From assembly GCA_016710985.1 (NCBI GenBank), contig JADJTX010000016.1, positions 1 through 64,000 on the forward strand: 64,000 nucleotides of DNA, read 5' to 3'. The notes below the pieces were generated by a model that saw only the letters and a program-made list of their open reading frames with translations, was not told where the DNA came from and searched no databases. Made by a program: the position numbers and the translations under genes. Source of the stretch: Ignavibacteria bacterium (lineage in GTDB: Bacteria; Bacteroidota; Ignavibacteria; Tepidaquicellales; Tepidaquicellaceae). How positions within the stretch are numbered: the stretch's first letter is position 1; each line of letters begins with the position of its first letter. Below are positions 38,039 through 46,390 of this stretch, piece by piece.

Positions 38039-38989
38039 TCAGTGATCCAGTTTCTTTTTTATTTCTTTGATCATAATTTTCGACATTTTTTCAAGATCAT
38101 ATTCATGGTTCCAGCCCCAGTCATTCCGGGCTACCCTGTCATCAATTGATTTCGGCCAGGACTCAGCAATCGCCTGTCTGAAGTCAGGTTTGTAAGTTAT
38201 CTTGAAATCAGGAATAATTTTTTTAATCTCATCTGCAAGCTGCGCCGGGCTAAAACTAATTCCGCTCAGGTTATAGCCTGAATGTACGGTAAGTTTCGAT
38301 TCATCAGCTTCCATTAATTCTATCGTTGCGCGTATTGCATCGGGCATAAACATCATCGGTAAAGCGGCATCAGGTTTTAAAAAACATTCATAGGACCCTG
38401 TTTCAATTGCATCATAAAATATTTCCACCGCATAATCCGTTGTTCCTCCACCTGCTTCCGTCTTATAGCTTATCAGCCCGGGATACCTGATGCTTCTTAC
38501 ATCAAGGTGATGTTTGTTGAAATAATATTCACACCATCTTTCGCCGGCGAGCTTGCTTATGCCATAAACCGTGTTTGGTTCCATTATTGTTAATTGCGGA
38601 GTATCTGTTTTTGGTGTTGTCGTTCCGAAAACCGCAATGGAACTCGGCCAGAAGACTTTGTTTATTCCTACTTCTCTTGCAAGATCAAGTATGTTCAGCA
38701 GACTTCTCATATTTATATCCCATGCCTGTAAAGGCAGGCGTTCGGCATTACCGGAAAGAACTGCTGCAAGAAGGTATATCTGCGTAATTTTATAACGTAT
38801 CACGAAATGAATAAGCCGTTTATCATCCATCACGTCCATTATCTGAAACGGTCCGGATTTTTTAACATCTTTCGGCGCATCTTTAATATCAGTTGCAAAA
38901 ACATTTGCATCACCGTAAACTTTTCTTAAAGCTAATGTAAGCTCGGAGCCGATCTGTCCTGCCGCTCCGATGACAAGAATTTTTTCCAT
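38039..38989 (-). CDS. L-threonine 3-dehydrogenase, SDR type
   Basis: An NAD-dependent extended SDR of 316 residues. The loop VIGAAGQIGSEL, the SSIAVFG and catalytic YGISKLAGERWCEYY elements, and RSIRYPGLISYKTEAGGGTT-DYAVEIFYDA are hallmarks of the SDR-type threonine dehydrogenase, which makes 2-amino-3-ketobutyrate from L-threonine. I use the ATG at 38987-38989; an upstream extension runs into a CACAGAG repeat. No kbl gene (2-amino-3-ketobutyrate CoA ligase) is in the window. Confidence 0.88.
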   Translation of the reverse strand: MEKILVIGAAGQIGSELTLALRKVYGDANVFATDIKDAPKDVKKSGPFQIMDVMDDKRLIHFVIRYKITQIYLLAAVLSGNAERLPLQAWDINMRSLLNILDLAREVGINKVFWPSSIAVFGTTTPKTDTPQLTIMEPNTVYGISKLAGERWCEYYFNKHHLDVRSIRYPGLISYKTEAGGGTTDYAVEIFYDAIETGSYECFLKPDAALPMMFMPDAIRATIELMEADESKLTVHSGYNLSGISFSPAQLADEIKKIIPDFKITYKPDFRQAIAESWPKSIDDRVARNDWGWNHEYDLEKMSKIMIKEIKKKLDH

Positions 38990-39008
38990 TCTGAATATTG
39001 TGAGTTTT

Positions 39009-39146
39009 ACCACAGAGACACAGAGAACACTGAGTGACACAGAGTAAATAAATATTGTTTAGTAGCGTTTAAAACAGATTATCCAAGTGAATTTGTTGCT
39101 GAAAAAAATTTTCCCTCTGTGAATCTCTGTTTCTTTGTGTCTCTGT
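39009..39146. repeat. CACAGAG inverted repeat pair
   Basis: The left arm 39009-39044 (ACCACAGAGACACAGAG and on) is the imperfect reverse complement of the right arm 39115-39146 (CTCTGTGAATCTCTG to GTGTCTCTGT), separated by about 70 bp. The transcript could fold into a hairpin of about 138 nt. It lies between threonine dehydrogenase and the TPR lipoprotein. Confidence 0.8.
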
Positions 39147-39157
39147 ATGAAAATAAA

Positions 39158-39589
39158 TTATTTAAGGTCTAATCGTTTTATTATTTCCGCCTGCTTCTGT
39201 ATCTCAATATCCGTCAGCGGAATTCCCTGCTGAATTTTCTGCTGCAGCTGAGCGTAAGGAAGCCATACTTCCTGTATCTGAGCAACCTTCTTATTATCAG
39301 GAAGATTATTCACGCCCGCATTAAATTTTCCCTGCTTGAAAATTCCAAGCGCTGCCTGATAATTGCTTATTGAGGAATCATATTGCTGCAGTAAAGTAAA
39401 TGCTCTTCCTTTATTCATAAAAGCTTCTCCGAATTCAGGATTTTCATTTATTGCTTTTTGAAAATCTGCAATGCTTTCCCTGTATTTCATTTCCTGAAAC
39501 AGCTTCACTCCCGCGTCATAGCTTTCACTGCCTTTGGTGCCGCAACCAATAAAAATAGTTGTGATGAAAATTAATAGAATATATTTCAT
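39158..39589 (-). CDS. TPR-containing lipoprotein
   Basis: The start at 39589 gives a lipoprotein signal (MKYILLIFITTIFIGCG, lipobox Cys at 16) and about 144 residues. Two TPR hairpins follow: DAGVKLFQEMKYRESIADFQ-KAINENPEFGEAFMNKGRAF and LLQQYDSSISNYQAALGIF. The tail is Gln-rich and helical. It probably acts as a protein-interaction scaffold in the envelope; its partners are unknown. Confidence 0.8.
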   Translation of the reverse strand: MKYILLIFITTIFIGCGTKGSESYDAGVKLFQEMKYRESIADFQKAINENPEFGEAFMNKGRAFTLLQQYDSSISNYQAALGIFKQGKFNAGVNNLPDNKKVAQIQEVWLPYAQLQQKIQQGIPLTDIEIQKQAEIIKRLDLK

Positions 39590-39623
39590 TTTGATTGTTA
39601 TTAGATTTAAGTTCAAAAATTAT

Positions 39624-39809
39624 TTACTCAATATTTTCAAAATCAGCATATTTGAAATCATCCATTACCTCGTTTAAGTCTATCAGAAATAGATTGTCCT
39701 TTGCAGCTTCTTTCATTAGAGAAATTTTAGCTTCATATTCTTTTTTACTTTTCTCAGTTTCCGATTGTTATGTTTTGGGAATTCGAAATGATTCGTCTAA
39801 TTTGTTCAT
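39624..39809 (-). pseudogene. Small antitoxin-like gene with in-frame stop
   Basis: From the ATG at 39807-39809 the frame reads MNKLDESFRIPKT, a TAA at 39768-39770, then continues for 47 codons (QSETEKSKKEYEAKISLMKE, then AAKDNLFLIDLNEVMDDFKY, ADFENIE) to a TAA at 39624. The acidic, helical composition is like short antitoxins that accompany endoribonuclease toxins. No toxin gene is next to it. The stop is a substitution relative to a lysine-like codon and is not explained by a homopolymer indel, so the gene may really be inactive. The family call is tentative. Confidence 0.5.
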
Positions 39810-39890
39810 AAAATATTTAATTCATAATTCCTAATTCTTCTGAGTATCCTCCGTACCTTCGTAGAAAAATTCATTTCAATTCTTCTACAA

Positions 39891-41233
39891 TCACAATTGG
39901 GAAACTTCAGATTTCGGTATCAGCGCAGGCCAGTATGCAACTACATCCGACGGCTTCGGTCTCCCGCCTGCAAAACCTGTAACTCCCGGAGGACCTGTCA
40001 GTATCAACGGGGCTATCTCCATCCCGAATCTCTCTATCGCTTTCCTGTCCTGTGAACGGACACCAATTCTTAAAACGACTTCATTAAGTTCATCAAACTT
40101 TGCGGCAATGTTTCCGTGACATGCATTGTATCCCTGAAATTCAGTTCTTATCTCGTCAAACTTCAAACCGAGATCACTTAATCTTGTCCTCAAAATTTCA
40201 TCAGCTGCTTTCGCTTTATCCAAAGCATCGGGCCATGAATAAGTCAGCGAACCAAAAGCGCTGTAACCGTCCGAGTATGACATTGATACTTTATAAAAAG
40301 GAGTTGCCGGGAATCCTTTTACATCATATACTCTTACTCTGTTTTCTCCAATATCTTCAAGATGAATCGAAGTAAAGTCTGCAATACAATCCGGTGTTAT
40401 GTAATCTTTCGGATCACCGATCTCATAAACAAGCTGTTCGCTTACCGTTTCAACACTCACTCTTCCGCCTGTGTTGTCGTGTTTTGTAATTATCACTTCA
40501 CCGTTTGGAAATGCTTCAGCAATCGGAAAACCAATTCTCGCTAAGTCCGGAATGCTTTTCCAGTCTCCGAGAAAATTCCCTCCGCTTGCCTGACCGCCGC
40601 ATTCGAGAATATGTCCGGCGACAGTGCCCGCTGCCATAAGATCCCAGTTCTTCATGTCCCATCCGAATTCATATATCATCGGAGCAAGTGTCAGCCCTGT
40701 ATCAGTAACTCTTCCGGTGATCACAATATCTGCTCCTTGTTTTAAACACTCGACAATTGCTTCCGCGCCGAAATAAACATTCGCGCTTAAAACTTTATCT
40801 TTGACAGTCTTCACGCTTTCTCCTGTCTCCATATTTTTTAGCTCGACACCTTTAGAAACAAGTTCATCTATTTTATCAAGAATATTATCACCCATAACAA
40901 CTCCGATCTTCAGATCTTTAATGCCATTTTTTTGGCAACTGCAAATATCGCGTCCCGGCATGCGATCGGATTCACTCCGCCGCCGTTTGTAATTACTTTG
41001 ATATTTTTCTCTTTAATTACAGGAAGAAGTCTTTCCATTAAAGGAGGAATGTCACGGGCGTAGCCTAAATTAGGATCTTTTAATTTTTGCTTTTGGAGAA
41101 TGGACATTGTTACTTCCGCAAGGTAGTCCATCATTATGTAATCAACAGGACCGCCGGTCGCCTGTTTGTATGGAGCATCTACAAGATCTCCCCAGAACCC
41201 CTGTCCGGAAGCAATACGTATTTTCTCTTTCAT
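39891..41233 (-). CDS. AtuA-like protein (acyclic terpene utilisation/DUF1446 family), one frameshift
   Basis: The start MKEKIRIASGQGFWGDLVDAP and the MMDYLAEVTMSIL region mark the DUF1446/AtuA N-terminus. The frame shifts at the T7 run 40927-40933; one added base gives FAVAKKNGIKDLKIGVVMGD and the typical ADIVITGRVTDTGLTLAPMI, ECGGQASGGNFLGDW, and a final GVTGFAGGRP. The joined protein has about 447 residues. AtuA was found in Pseudomonas acyclic terpene degradation, but its activity is not established, and no other atu genes are here. Its ATG overlaps the stop of the HEPN toxin gene (TAATG). Confidence 0.85.
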
Positions 41234-41589
41234 TAAGTATGTTTTTCCTTCTCTATTATTTTTATTATATCAATTTTGTTTAAGGGCAAATTTCTTTTTA
41301 CAATTTCCCAGATCATTTCATAATCAATTCCAAAGTAAACATGGCTAATAAGATTTCTCAGATTGTACATTTTTTTCCAGGGTATTTCAGGATACTTTAT
41401 TTGTATATCCGGGGGAATGTTTTTTGCAGCTTCTCCAATAATCTCGAAATTTCGAATAACAGCATCTACTACCATTCGACTTTGTTTGAACTCCTTAAAC
41501 TCCAATTCACCAATATACTCTTCTATTAAATTAATTGAATTTAGAATATCTTCGAGAAATAAATCATATCTTCGTTCCTTTGAATTCAT
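41233..41589 (-). CDS. hepT: HEPN-domain toxin of HEPN-MNT module (HepT-like, DUF86)
   Basis: A 118-residue helical protein with RNFEIIGEAAKNIP and the catalytic R-x4-H-x-Y motif (Arg78, His83, Tyr85 in RNLISHVY) of HepT toxins, which act as RNases or are silenced by AMPylation by the MNT partner. It overlaps the antitoxin gene by 4 bp upstream and the AtuA gene start downstream. All motif residues are intact. Confidence 0.92.
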   Translation of the reverse strand: MNSKERRYDLFLEDILNSINLIEEYIGELEFKEFKQSRMVVDAVIRNFEIIGEAAKNIPPDIQIKYPEIPWKKMYNLRNLISHVYFGIDYEMIWEIVKRNLPLNKIDIIKIIEKEKHT

Positions 41590-41876
41590 AAATATTTAAC
41601 CTGTTTCAATATAGTTTCTCTTAGCTGTTCTTTTAATGAATTTGTGGTATGAAGATCAATTTTCCTTTTTAATTCCTTTTCAAGTAAATCCTGTAAATCA
41701 AAAAATTCCCATCCCAAAGGTTTTCTAAAATCAACAAGAATATCAATATCAGAATCTTCTCTCTGTTCGTTATTTAGAAATGATCCAAAATAACCGATTT
41801 TGTCAACATAAAACTTTTTCGACAATTCAGGTTTAATTAACCTTAATTTTCTTTCTAATTCTGTCTTTGAATTCAT
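41586..41876 (-). CDS. mntA: MNT-domain nucleotidyltransferase antitoxin (MntA-like)
   Basis: A 96-residue minimal nucleotidyltransferase. The motif is GSF at 31-33 followed by DSDIDILVDF (41-50), that is GSx10DxD with Asp43 and Asp45. MntA antitoxins neutralise HepT by adding AMP to the toxin's tyrosine. It is the first gene of the module, 9 bp after a 41-bp repeat that also precedes the next toxin-antitoxin pair. Confidence 0.92.
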   Translation of the reverse strand: MNSKTELERKLRLIKPELSKKFYVDKIGYFGSFLNNEQREDSDIDILVDFRKPLGWEFFDLQDLLEKELKRKIDLHTTNSLKEQLRETILKQVKYL

Positions 41877-41885
41877 CTTATTTTA

Positions 41886-41926
41886 TTTACAAATTACTCA
41901 AATAAATTTTGTGTAACAATTTAAAA
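41886..41926. repeat. 41-bp perfect direct repeat, copy 1 (upstream of mntA)
   Basis: The segment starting TTTACAAATTACTCAAATAA and ending ACAATTTAAAA is identical over 41 bp to 42652-42692. On the minus strand it lies 9 bp before the mntA start codon, so it probably carries the promoter or operator. Confidence 0.9.
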
Positions 41927-41961
41927 CTAATTTTATAAACCTTGTAAAAGCTTATCATAAT

Positions 41962-42420
41962 TTATTCTTCACCTGATTCTTTTAAAGCCAAAATTTCCAA
42001 GTCCGGTGTCAATCTAAAATCTGTGCTTTTAAGCTTTTGCAAATAAGGTTTTATGGAAGTAATAATTTTTTTATTTTTTGCTTTGATTATAACACCAGGA
42101 GTTCCTGTAATATCAATATTTAAACCCTCTGCTATATTTCTTGCTTTGAGATCATCTAGTATTATTGTACAATCTTTTATCTCAACGGCAAGAGCAATTG
42201 CACTGGCTTCTCCTTTATCAATTTGTAACTCAAGCATTTTTTGAAATTGATCATCGAACGGTGATTTTATTTCAACCCAATCCGGTAATATTTTTCCGTA
42301 CTCATTAGCGACATCCGGAGTAGTTATAATATTTCCATACAAGTGTTTAAGAAGATCAAGTTCTCCAATATTATCCAATACGATGAAGCAGCTCGTATCT
42401 GATACTATTGTCTTATGCAT
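41962..42420 (-). CDS. PIN-like toxin, DUF3368 family
   Basis: A 152-residue PIN-fold ribonuclease. The catalytic acidic residues are in IVSDTSCFIVLDNIG (Asp8), DKGEASAIALAVE, and TIILDDLKAR. DUF3368 proteins are the toxins of UPF0175-type pairs. It overlaps the antitoxin gene by 8 bp and uses the same promoter region, including copy 2 of the 41-bp repeat. It should cleave cellular RNA when unbound. Confidence 0.9.
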   Translation of the reverse strand: MHKTIVSDTSCFIVLDNIGELDLLKHLYGNIITTPDVANEYGKILPDWVEIKSPFDDQFQKMLELQIDKGEASAIALAVEIKDCTIILDDLKARNIAEGLNIDITGTPGVIIKAKNKKIITSIKPYLQKLKSTDFRLTPDLEILALKESGEE

Positions 42421-42640
42421 TTTTTACATCACGGGATAGTTCTGATGGAGGGTAATTAAACAAAGACACATTATACTTTCCCAATTGTTCGGCAAATTCT
42501 CGTTTAGTATACCCTGCAAGTTTTGCTGCATAACCTAATGAAAGCTTGCCTTGCTCATAGAGTTTTGATGCTAATATCATTTTAATATCTTTTTCATCGA
42601 GATCCAGATTTTCCGGTATTTCCAGTTGTATATTTTTCAT
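42413..42640 (-). CDS. UPF0175-family antitoxin
   Basis: A 75-residue protein. LASKLYEQGKLSLGYAAKLA followed by GYTKREFAEQLGKYNVSLFN is the helix-turn-helix core of UPF0175 antitoxins, which bind DNA and the DUF3368 toxin. It is the first gene of the pair. The 41-bp repeat lies 11 bp before its ATG. Confidence 0.9.
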   Translation of the reverse strand: MKNIQLEIPENLDLDEKDIKMILASKLYEQGKLSLGYAAKLAGYTKREFAEQLGKYNVSLFNYPPSELSRDVKNA

Positions 42641-42651
42641 ATTATTGAATT

Positions 42652-42692
42652 TTTACAAATTACTCAAATAAATTTTGTGTAACAATTTAAAA
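42652..42692. repeat. 41-bp perfect direct repeat, copy 2 (upstream of UPF0175 gene)
   Basis: This copy is identical to 41886-41926. It lies at the same place relative to an unrelated toxin-antitoxin operon. The two copies are 766 bp apart and flank the second module. Confidence 0.9.
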
Positions 42693-43079
42693 GAAGGTTC
42701 TTAAATATTCAACGGGTTAAAGTGAACAAAATCATTGCTATACAAAGTGTTTATTTTAAAATTTAACAACATTAAATTTAATCTGTTTTCATAACCTTTT
42801 TGGAGTAATAACGAGTCTTTTAGATTAATCTCCTGATCCATCTTAATGATATACTTAAGCTGTCCGGAATAAATTTATGTTAATTCTATTTATAAACTAG
42901 TGATAATATTTAATAATATTTTTTTAATTCGTGATCATTCGTGAAATTCGTGGCAAGCTTTTTCTTTATTTTGGACGAATATTTAACAAAGTGAACAGAG
43001 AATCAAAATAGTAAATTGATACTTAAATGCTTTTAATTTAATTTCAAACAATAACTTTCTAAGTAAAAACTAAACCTCC
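42693..43079. other. Intergenic region with ATTCGTG repeats
   Basis: It contains one TTCGTGATCATTCGTGAAATTCGTGGCA-type element (about 42929-42956, three ATTCGTG copies), of a kind I have seen in intergenic DNA of Bacteroidota. No gene is supportable. The promoter of the DinB-like gene is expected near its right end. Confidence 0.5.
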
Positions 43080-43562
43080 ATGCCAAACAGCCAGCGTAAA
43101 GCAGTGATAACCGCTCTTTTGGATGAATACGAAAATGTAATCGAAGATCTAAAAAATAACATTACGGATATTAATGACTCTGATCTTATCAAAATCTTAG
43201 ATACTAAAACAAAAAACAAAGACTGCGTTTCCATTCAGTCTGTACTCACTCATATCATCTACTGCGGCTATAACTATATTACTATGATTGATATTCACAG
43301 GGGAAATACCAAAAGCATACGCGCGGTAAGAAAAAAATTAAAAACCATACCGGAATATCTCGCTGCCTTAGACATTTTGTTACATCACAGCAAACAATTT
43401 TTTGAAAACATTGACGATTCTGAAATGGCACAGTATGATCCTTCAAGAAAATTAGTAACCGGCTGGGGTCAGATATACGATTATGAACAGCTGATGGAAC
43501 ACGCAATTGTTCATGTGTCCCGTCACAGAAGACAGATACTAAAGTTCAGATCAATGCTGTAG
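43080..43562 (+). CDS. DinB-like four-helix protein
   Basis: A 160-residue helical protein. SIQSVLTHIIYCGYNYITMI (with the first metal-binding His) and YDYEQLMEHAIVHVSRHRRQI (with two more His) fit the DinB/YfiT metal-binding four-helix bundle. Related proteins include thiol-dependent S-transferases; bacillithiol transferases belong to this superfamily, and bshA is present in the genome, so a bacillithiol-transferase-like role is possible but not shown. It is followed 25 bp later by a secreted propeller gene. Confidence 0.75.
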   Translation: MPNSQRKAVITALLDEYENVIEDLKNNITDINDSDLIKILDTKTKNKDCVSIQSVLTHIIYCGYNYITMIDIHRGNTKSIRAVRKKLKTIPEYLAALDILLHHSKQFFENIDDSEMAQYDPSRKLVTGWGQIYDYEQLMEHAIVHVSRHRRQILKFRSML

Positions 43563-43587
43563 TTAATCAAATATTATATCTTTAAAT

Positions 43588-44808
43588 ATGAGAAATTTCA
43601 TTAAGTTAATTTATGTGCTCCTGTTTATTTTCAGTTCGTACTGTGATGTTTTTTCACAATGGACCGTCACAGGAAATTTCACCGGTGGATACGTAAGCTC
43701 CGTAATGACAACTGGTGATGAATTATATGCCGGGACTACTGTTGGAATATTCAGATCTGATAATAATGGCGCAAACTGGATTCAGATAAATTCCGGATTG
43801 GGAAATAATCTTTTCGTTCAATGTTTATCATTTAAAGATAATTATATTTTTGCAGGCACGTCATCGGGTGGTGTTTTCTATTCGGATAATAAAGGTGCAT
43901 CATGGACGCAGTCAAATCAGGGACTCGGACAGCTCAATATCAAAGCTTTAATTACTGACAGCGCTAACGTTTACGCAGGTTGTGTGTTTGCAGGTATCTT
44001 TCGCTCGACAAATGACGGCTTGAGTTGGTCAAGATTCGGACTGGGTGAAGGTGACCTGCTGTATGCGCTTTCTTATAACGAAACAAATTTTTTTGTCGGA
44101 CTTTACGGAGGGATCTACCGTTCAACCAATAGCGGAGTAAACTGGATGATGGCGCAAAATGGTCTCACAAATAATGATGTACGTACTATTGTTCAGACAG
44201 GAAATAAAACTTATTGCGGTACTTACGGAGGCGGAGTGTTTGTTACGGAGAACAACGGCATACAGTGGACATCTGCAAGTACGGGGCTGACCGAACTTAG
44301 AGTAATCACTCTGACTCCGTACGGTGATGATCTGTTTGCCGGAACTTACACCGACGGAATTTTCTATTATAATGCTTCATCCGGAATCTGGACGCAGATA
44401 AATCAGTGTCTCCCTGATACTATCATCGCATCAATAGCCATCAAAGATGAATACTTATTTGCCGGATCATCCACCGGAAAAGTTTGGAAACGCCCTCTTT
44501 CAGAGATCATAACAGGTATCAGTAATTCAGGCAATAGCATTTCAGAAGATTTTGAACTGTATCAGAATTATCCTAATCCGTTCAATCCTGTAACTTCTAT
44601 TTCATTTTATTTACCGGAAAGAAATAGTATATCATTAAAAATTTTTGATGGACTCGGCAGAGAGATATCAGAAATTTATTCAGGGGTTTTATCTGAAGGA
44701 AAACATAATAAATTCTGGAATGCTGAAAGTTATCCTGCAGGTGTTTATTTTTACAGACTCCAATCTGCATTTTCTTCAGTTACAAAGAAACTGGTTTTGA
44801 TTAAATGA
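43588..44808 (+). CDS. Secreted BNR/YCF48-like propeller protein with T9SS sorting domain
   Basis: Signal peptide ending CDVFSQ. About seven repeats of some 45 residues have SDNNGANW, SDNKGASW, STNDGLSW, STNSGVNW and TENNGIQW turns, as in sialidase/photosystem-II-assembly-type propellers. The last 85 residues form a T9SS sorting domain (YQNYPNPFNPVTSISFYLP to TKKLVLIK). It is a probable surface protein; the propeller has no visible catalytic residues. Confidence 0.88.
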   Translation: MRNFIKLIYVLLFIFSSYCDVFSQWTVTGNFTGGYVSSVMTTGDELYAGTTVGIFRSDNNGANWIQINSGLGNNLFVQCLSFKDNYIFAGTSSGGVFYSDNKGASWTQSNQGLGQLNIKALITDSANVYAGCVFAGIFRSTNDGLSWSRFGLGEGDLLYALSYNETNFFVGLYGGIYRSTNSGVNWMMAQNGLTNNDVRTIVQTGNKTYCGTYGGGVFVTENNGIQWTSASTGLTELRVITLTPYGDDLFAGTYTDGIFYYNASSGIWTQINQCLPDTIIASIAIKDEYLFAGSSTGKVWKRPLSEIITGISNSGNSISEDFELYQNYPNPFNPVTSISFYLPERNSISLKIFDGLGREISEIYSGVLSEGKHNKFWNAESYPAGVYFYRLQSAFSSVTKKLVLIK

Positions 44809-44850
44809 TCTCATTGCTGCTCTGTAAAATGATTGAGCTTTGACAAAAAT

Positions 44851-44888
44851 CCGCAGGCATGAAGCCTGCGGTTACTTGGTTTTTTTTC
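44851..44888 (+). terminator. CCGCAGGC-ATGAA-GCCTGCGG hairpin terminator
   Basis: A perfect 8-bp GC-rich stem with a 5-nt loop lies 42 bp after the propeller gene, followed by TTACTTGG and a T8 run. It resembles the extragenic GCAGGCTAAAGCCTGCGG hairpins seen in many environmental genomes. Confidence 0.85.
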
Positions 44889-44914
44889 TTTCCTGTTTCG
44901 CAAAGTTATAATAC

Positions 44915-46390
44915 TCACGGAGTGATCTTGCTTACAAAATCAGCGGAATTATTATAAGTGATAAGCAGATCCTCAAGGTTTGTTGAGTTATCCCCTGTTA
45001 CATCAGTTACTGTATATCCCATAACAAAATTCAATCCGGCATTATATACCAGTAATACATCAGACAAATTTACTGATCCTTCCCTGATTACGTCTCCGCT
45101 GTAAATACAATACTTCGTTCCCACCAATACCATATTATTCCCAAATGCTTTGACTGCTGCAGTTGTGAAATCGTAGTTTGCCGAACTGCCGGAACTAAAA
45201 CTGACTCCTGACTTGCTCCAGGTCTCGATGCTGTTTCTGTGTTTCACTTCAATGTAATATGTTCCTGAAGAAGCATTATTAAAAGTGAAAGCGCCTGTGA
45301 AAGTTACGGAATCAATGACTGCTTTTGCAGAATCAGCTTTTGCAAAAGGAGTAGTTGTATTTCTCAGATAAGCAGTCACAGTATCTCTCATATTAAGGCG
45401 TAATGTAGAAAGGTTATAAAATCCTTCAGGTATAACGGTGATATTTACATTTATGTGCGGAGGACCCCAGACAAATGTCAGTCCTGAACCGGGATAAACC
45501 GAACTGCTTATCATACATTGCACGTCATTAGTAGCTCCCGCTGTTGTAGTTAACCAGTTTGAAGCTGTAGTTCTGTTATTGAAATCAGTTGGCAGAATCC
45601 CTCTTAAACCTACCTGACCGAATACGGGAATAGGACCTTCAAAAACTTTCCCATATACTACTTCAATTTTGCCTGTTGCTTCATACAGCTTTATTTGAAA
45701 ATTTAGATTGTCAACTGTGCCGGTAGTTGTATTCCTCCTGAAATTTTTAAATTGAATTATATGAACCTTATTTCCGGCTGCACCCTGAGTTCCTCTTACA
45801 ATACTTGCAGCGGCAATTTGAATAATTTCGTTTACCCCGGTTGACGTTGCACCTGCGGACATTGTAATTGTTCCTGCACTCTGATTAAATGAAAGGATGG
45901 TTGCTGAAGCAGGAATGCCGGTTCCTGTGATCAGTCTGCCTGCAACTATTCCAGCAAAGCTTACAACATTGGATAAAACCGCACTGCCTGAAACTCTGTC
46001 AGCATTCGTTCCAAAAATGCCAATAAGATCTATTCCAAATCCGCTCACTGCTCCGTCATATACTTCCGTCGCGGAAATTGAACCGTAATTTGCAGCGACA
46101 GGCGGTGTAGTACCAAATGTAATGAATCCGTTTGTGTTAATTGCACAATTTGTATATGGAACTCCGTTATATTTAAATGTAAACGGAATCCTGTTTGAGG
46201 GATAAGTAACATCGTCCAGATCCATAGGATTTGTAATTGTTGAAGTTGAGAAGGCTACAACTGTGTCACCGGAAATTTCTGTATAGGTCCCCGGATATTG
46301 TGAGAAAATATAACTTGAAACCTGTGCTTGTGAATTTACAATAAAACTAAAGAATAAAAATAACGAAAAGATTGAGATTAATTTTTTCAT
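44915..46390 (-). CDS. Secreted beta-rich protein with dockerin-like C-terminal module
   Basis: Signal peptide ending NSQAQ. The N-terminal 340 residues are beta-rich (FTFKYNGVPYTNCAINTNGF then ITFGTTPP; IQFKNFRRNTTTGTVDNLNF), a pattern seen in large adhesin-like proteins. An inserted ITGTGIPASATILSF segment resembles phage/adhesin repeats. The last 150 residues repeat the module of the esterase at 36.6 kb: HRNSIETWSKSG, YDFTTAAVKAFG, KYCIYSGDVIREGSVNLSDV and DVTGDNSTNLEDLLITYNNS, ending SKITP. Exported, function unknown; the module is probably for attachment or sorting. Confidence 0.78.
   Translation of the reverse strand: MKKLISIFSLFLFFSFIVNSQAQVSSYIFSQYPGTYTEISGDTVVAFSTSTITNPMDLDDVTYPSNRIPFTFKYNGVPYTNCAINTNGFITFGTTPPVAANYGSISATEVYDGAVSGFGIDLIGIFGTNADRVSGSAVLSNVVSFAGIVAGRLITGTGIPASATILSFNQSAGTITMSAGATSTGVNEIIQIAAASIVRGTQGAAGNKVHIIQFKNFRRNTTTGTVDNLNFQIKLYEATGKIEVVYGKVFEGPIPVFGQVGLRGILPTDFNNRTTASNWLTTTAGATNDVQCMISSSVYPGSGLTFVWGPPHINVNITVIPEGFYNLSTLRLNMRDTVTAYLRNTTTPFAKADSAKAVIDSVTFTGAFTFNNASSGTYYIEVKHRNSIETWSKSGVSFSSGSSANYDFTTAAVKAFGNNMVLVGTKYCIYSGDVIREGSVNLSDVLLVYNAGLNFVMGYTVTDVTGDNSTNLEDLLITYNNSADFVSKITP

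Noticed and set aside
40927..40933. AtuA N- and C-terminal parts as two separate genes
   Set aside because: One base in the T7 run restores an uninterrupted family sequence across the junction.
41583..42692. A transposon carrying the toxin-antitoxin pairs
   Set aside because: No transposase, no terminal inverted repeats; the 41-bp copies are direct repeats at promoter positions.
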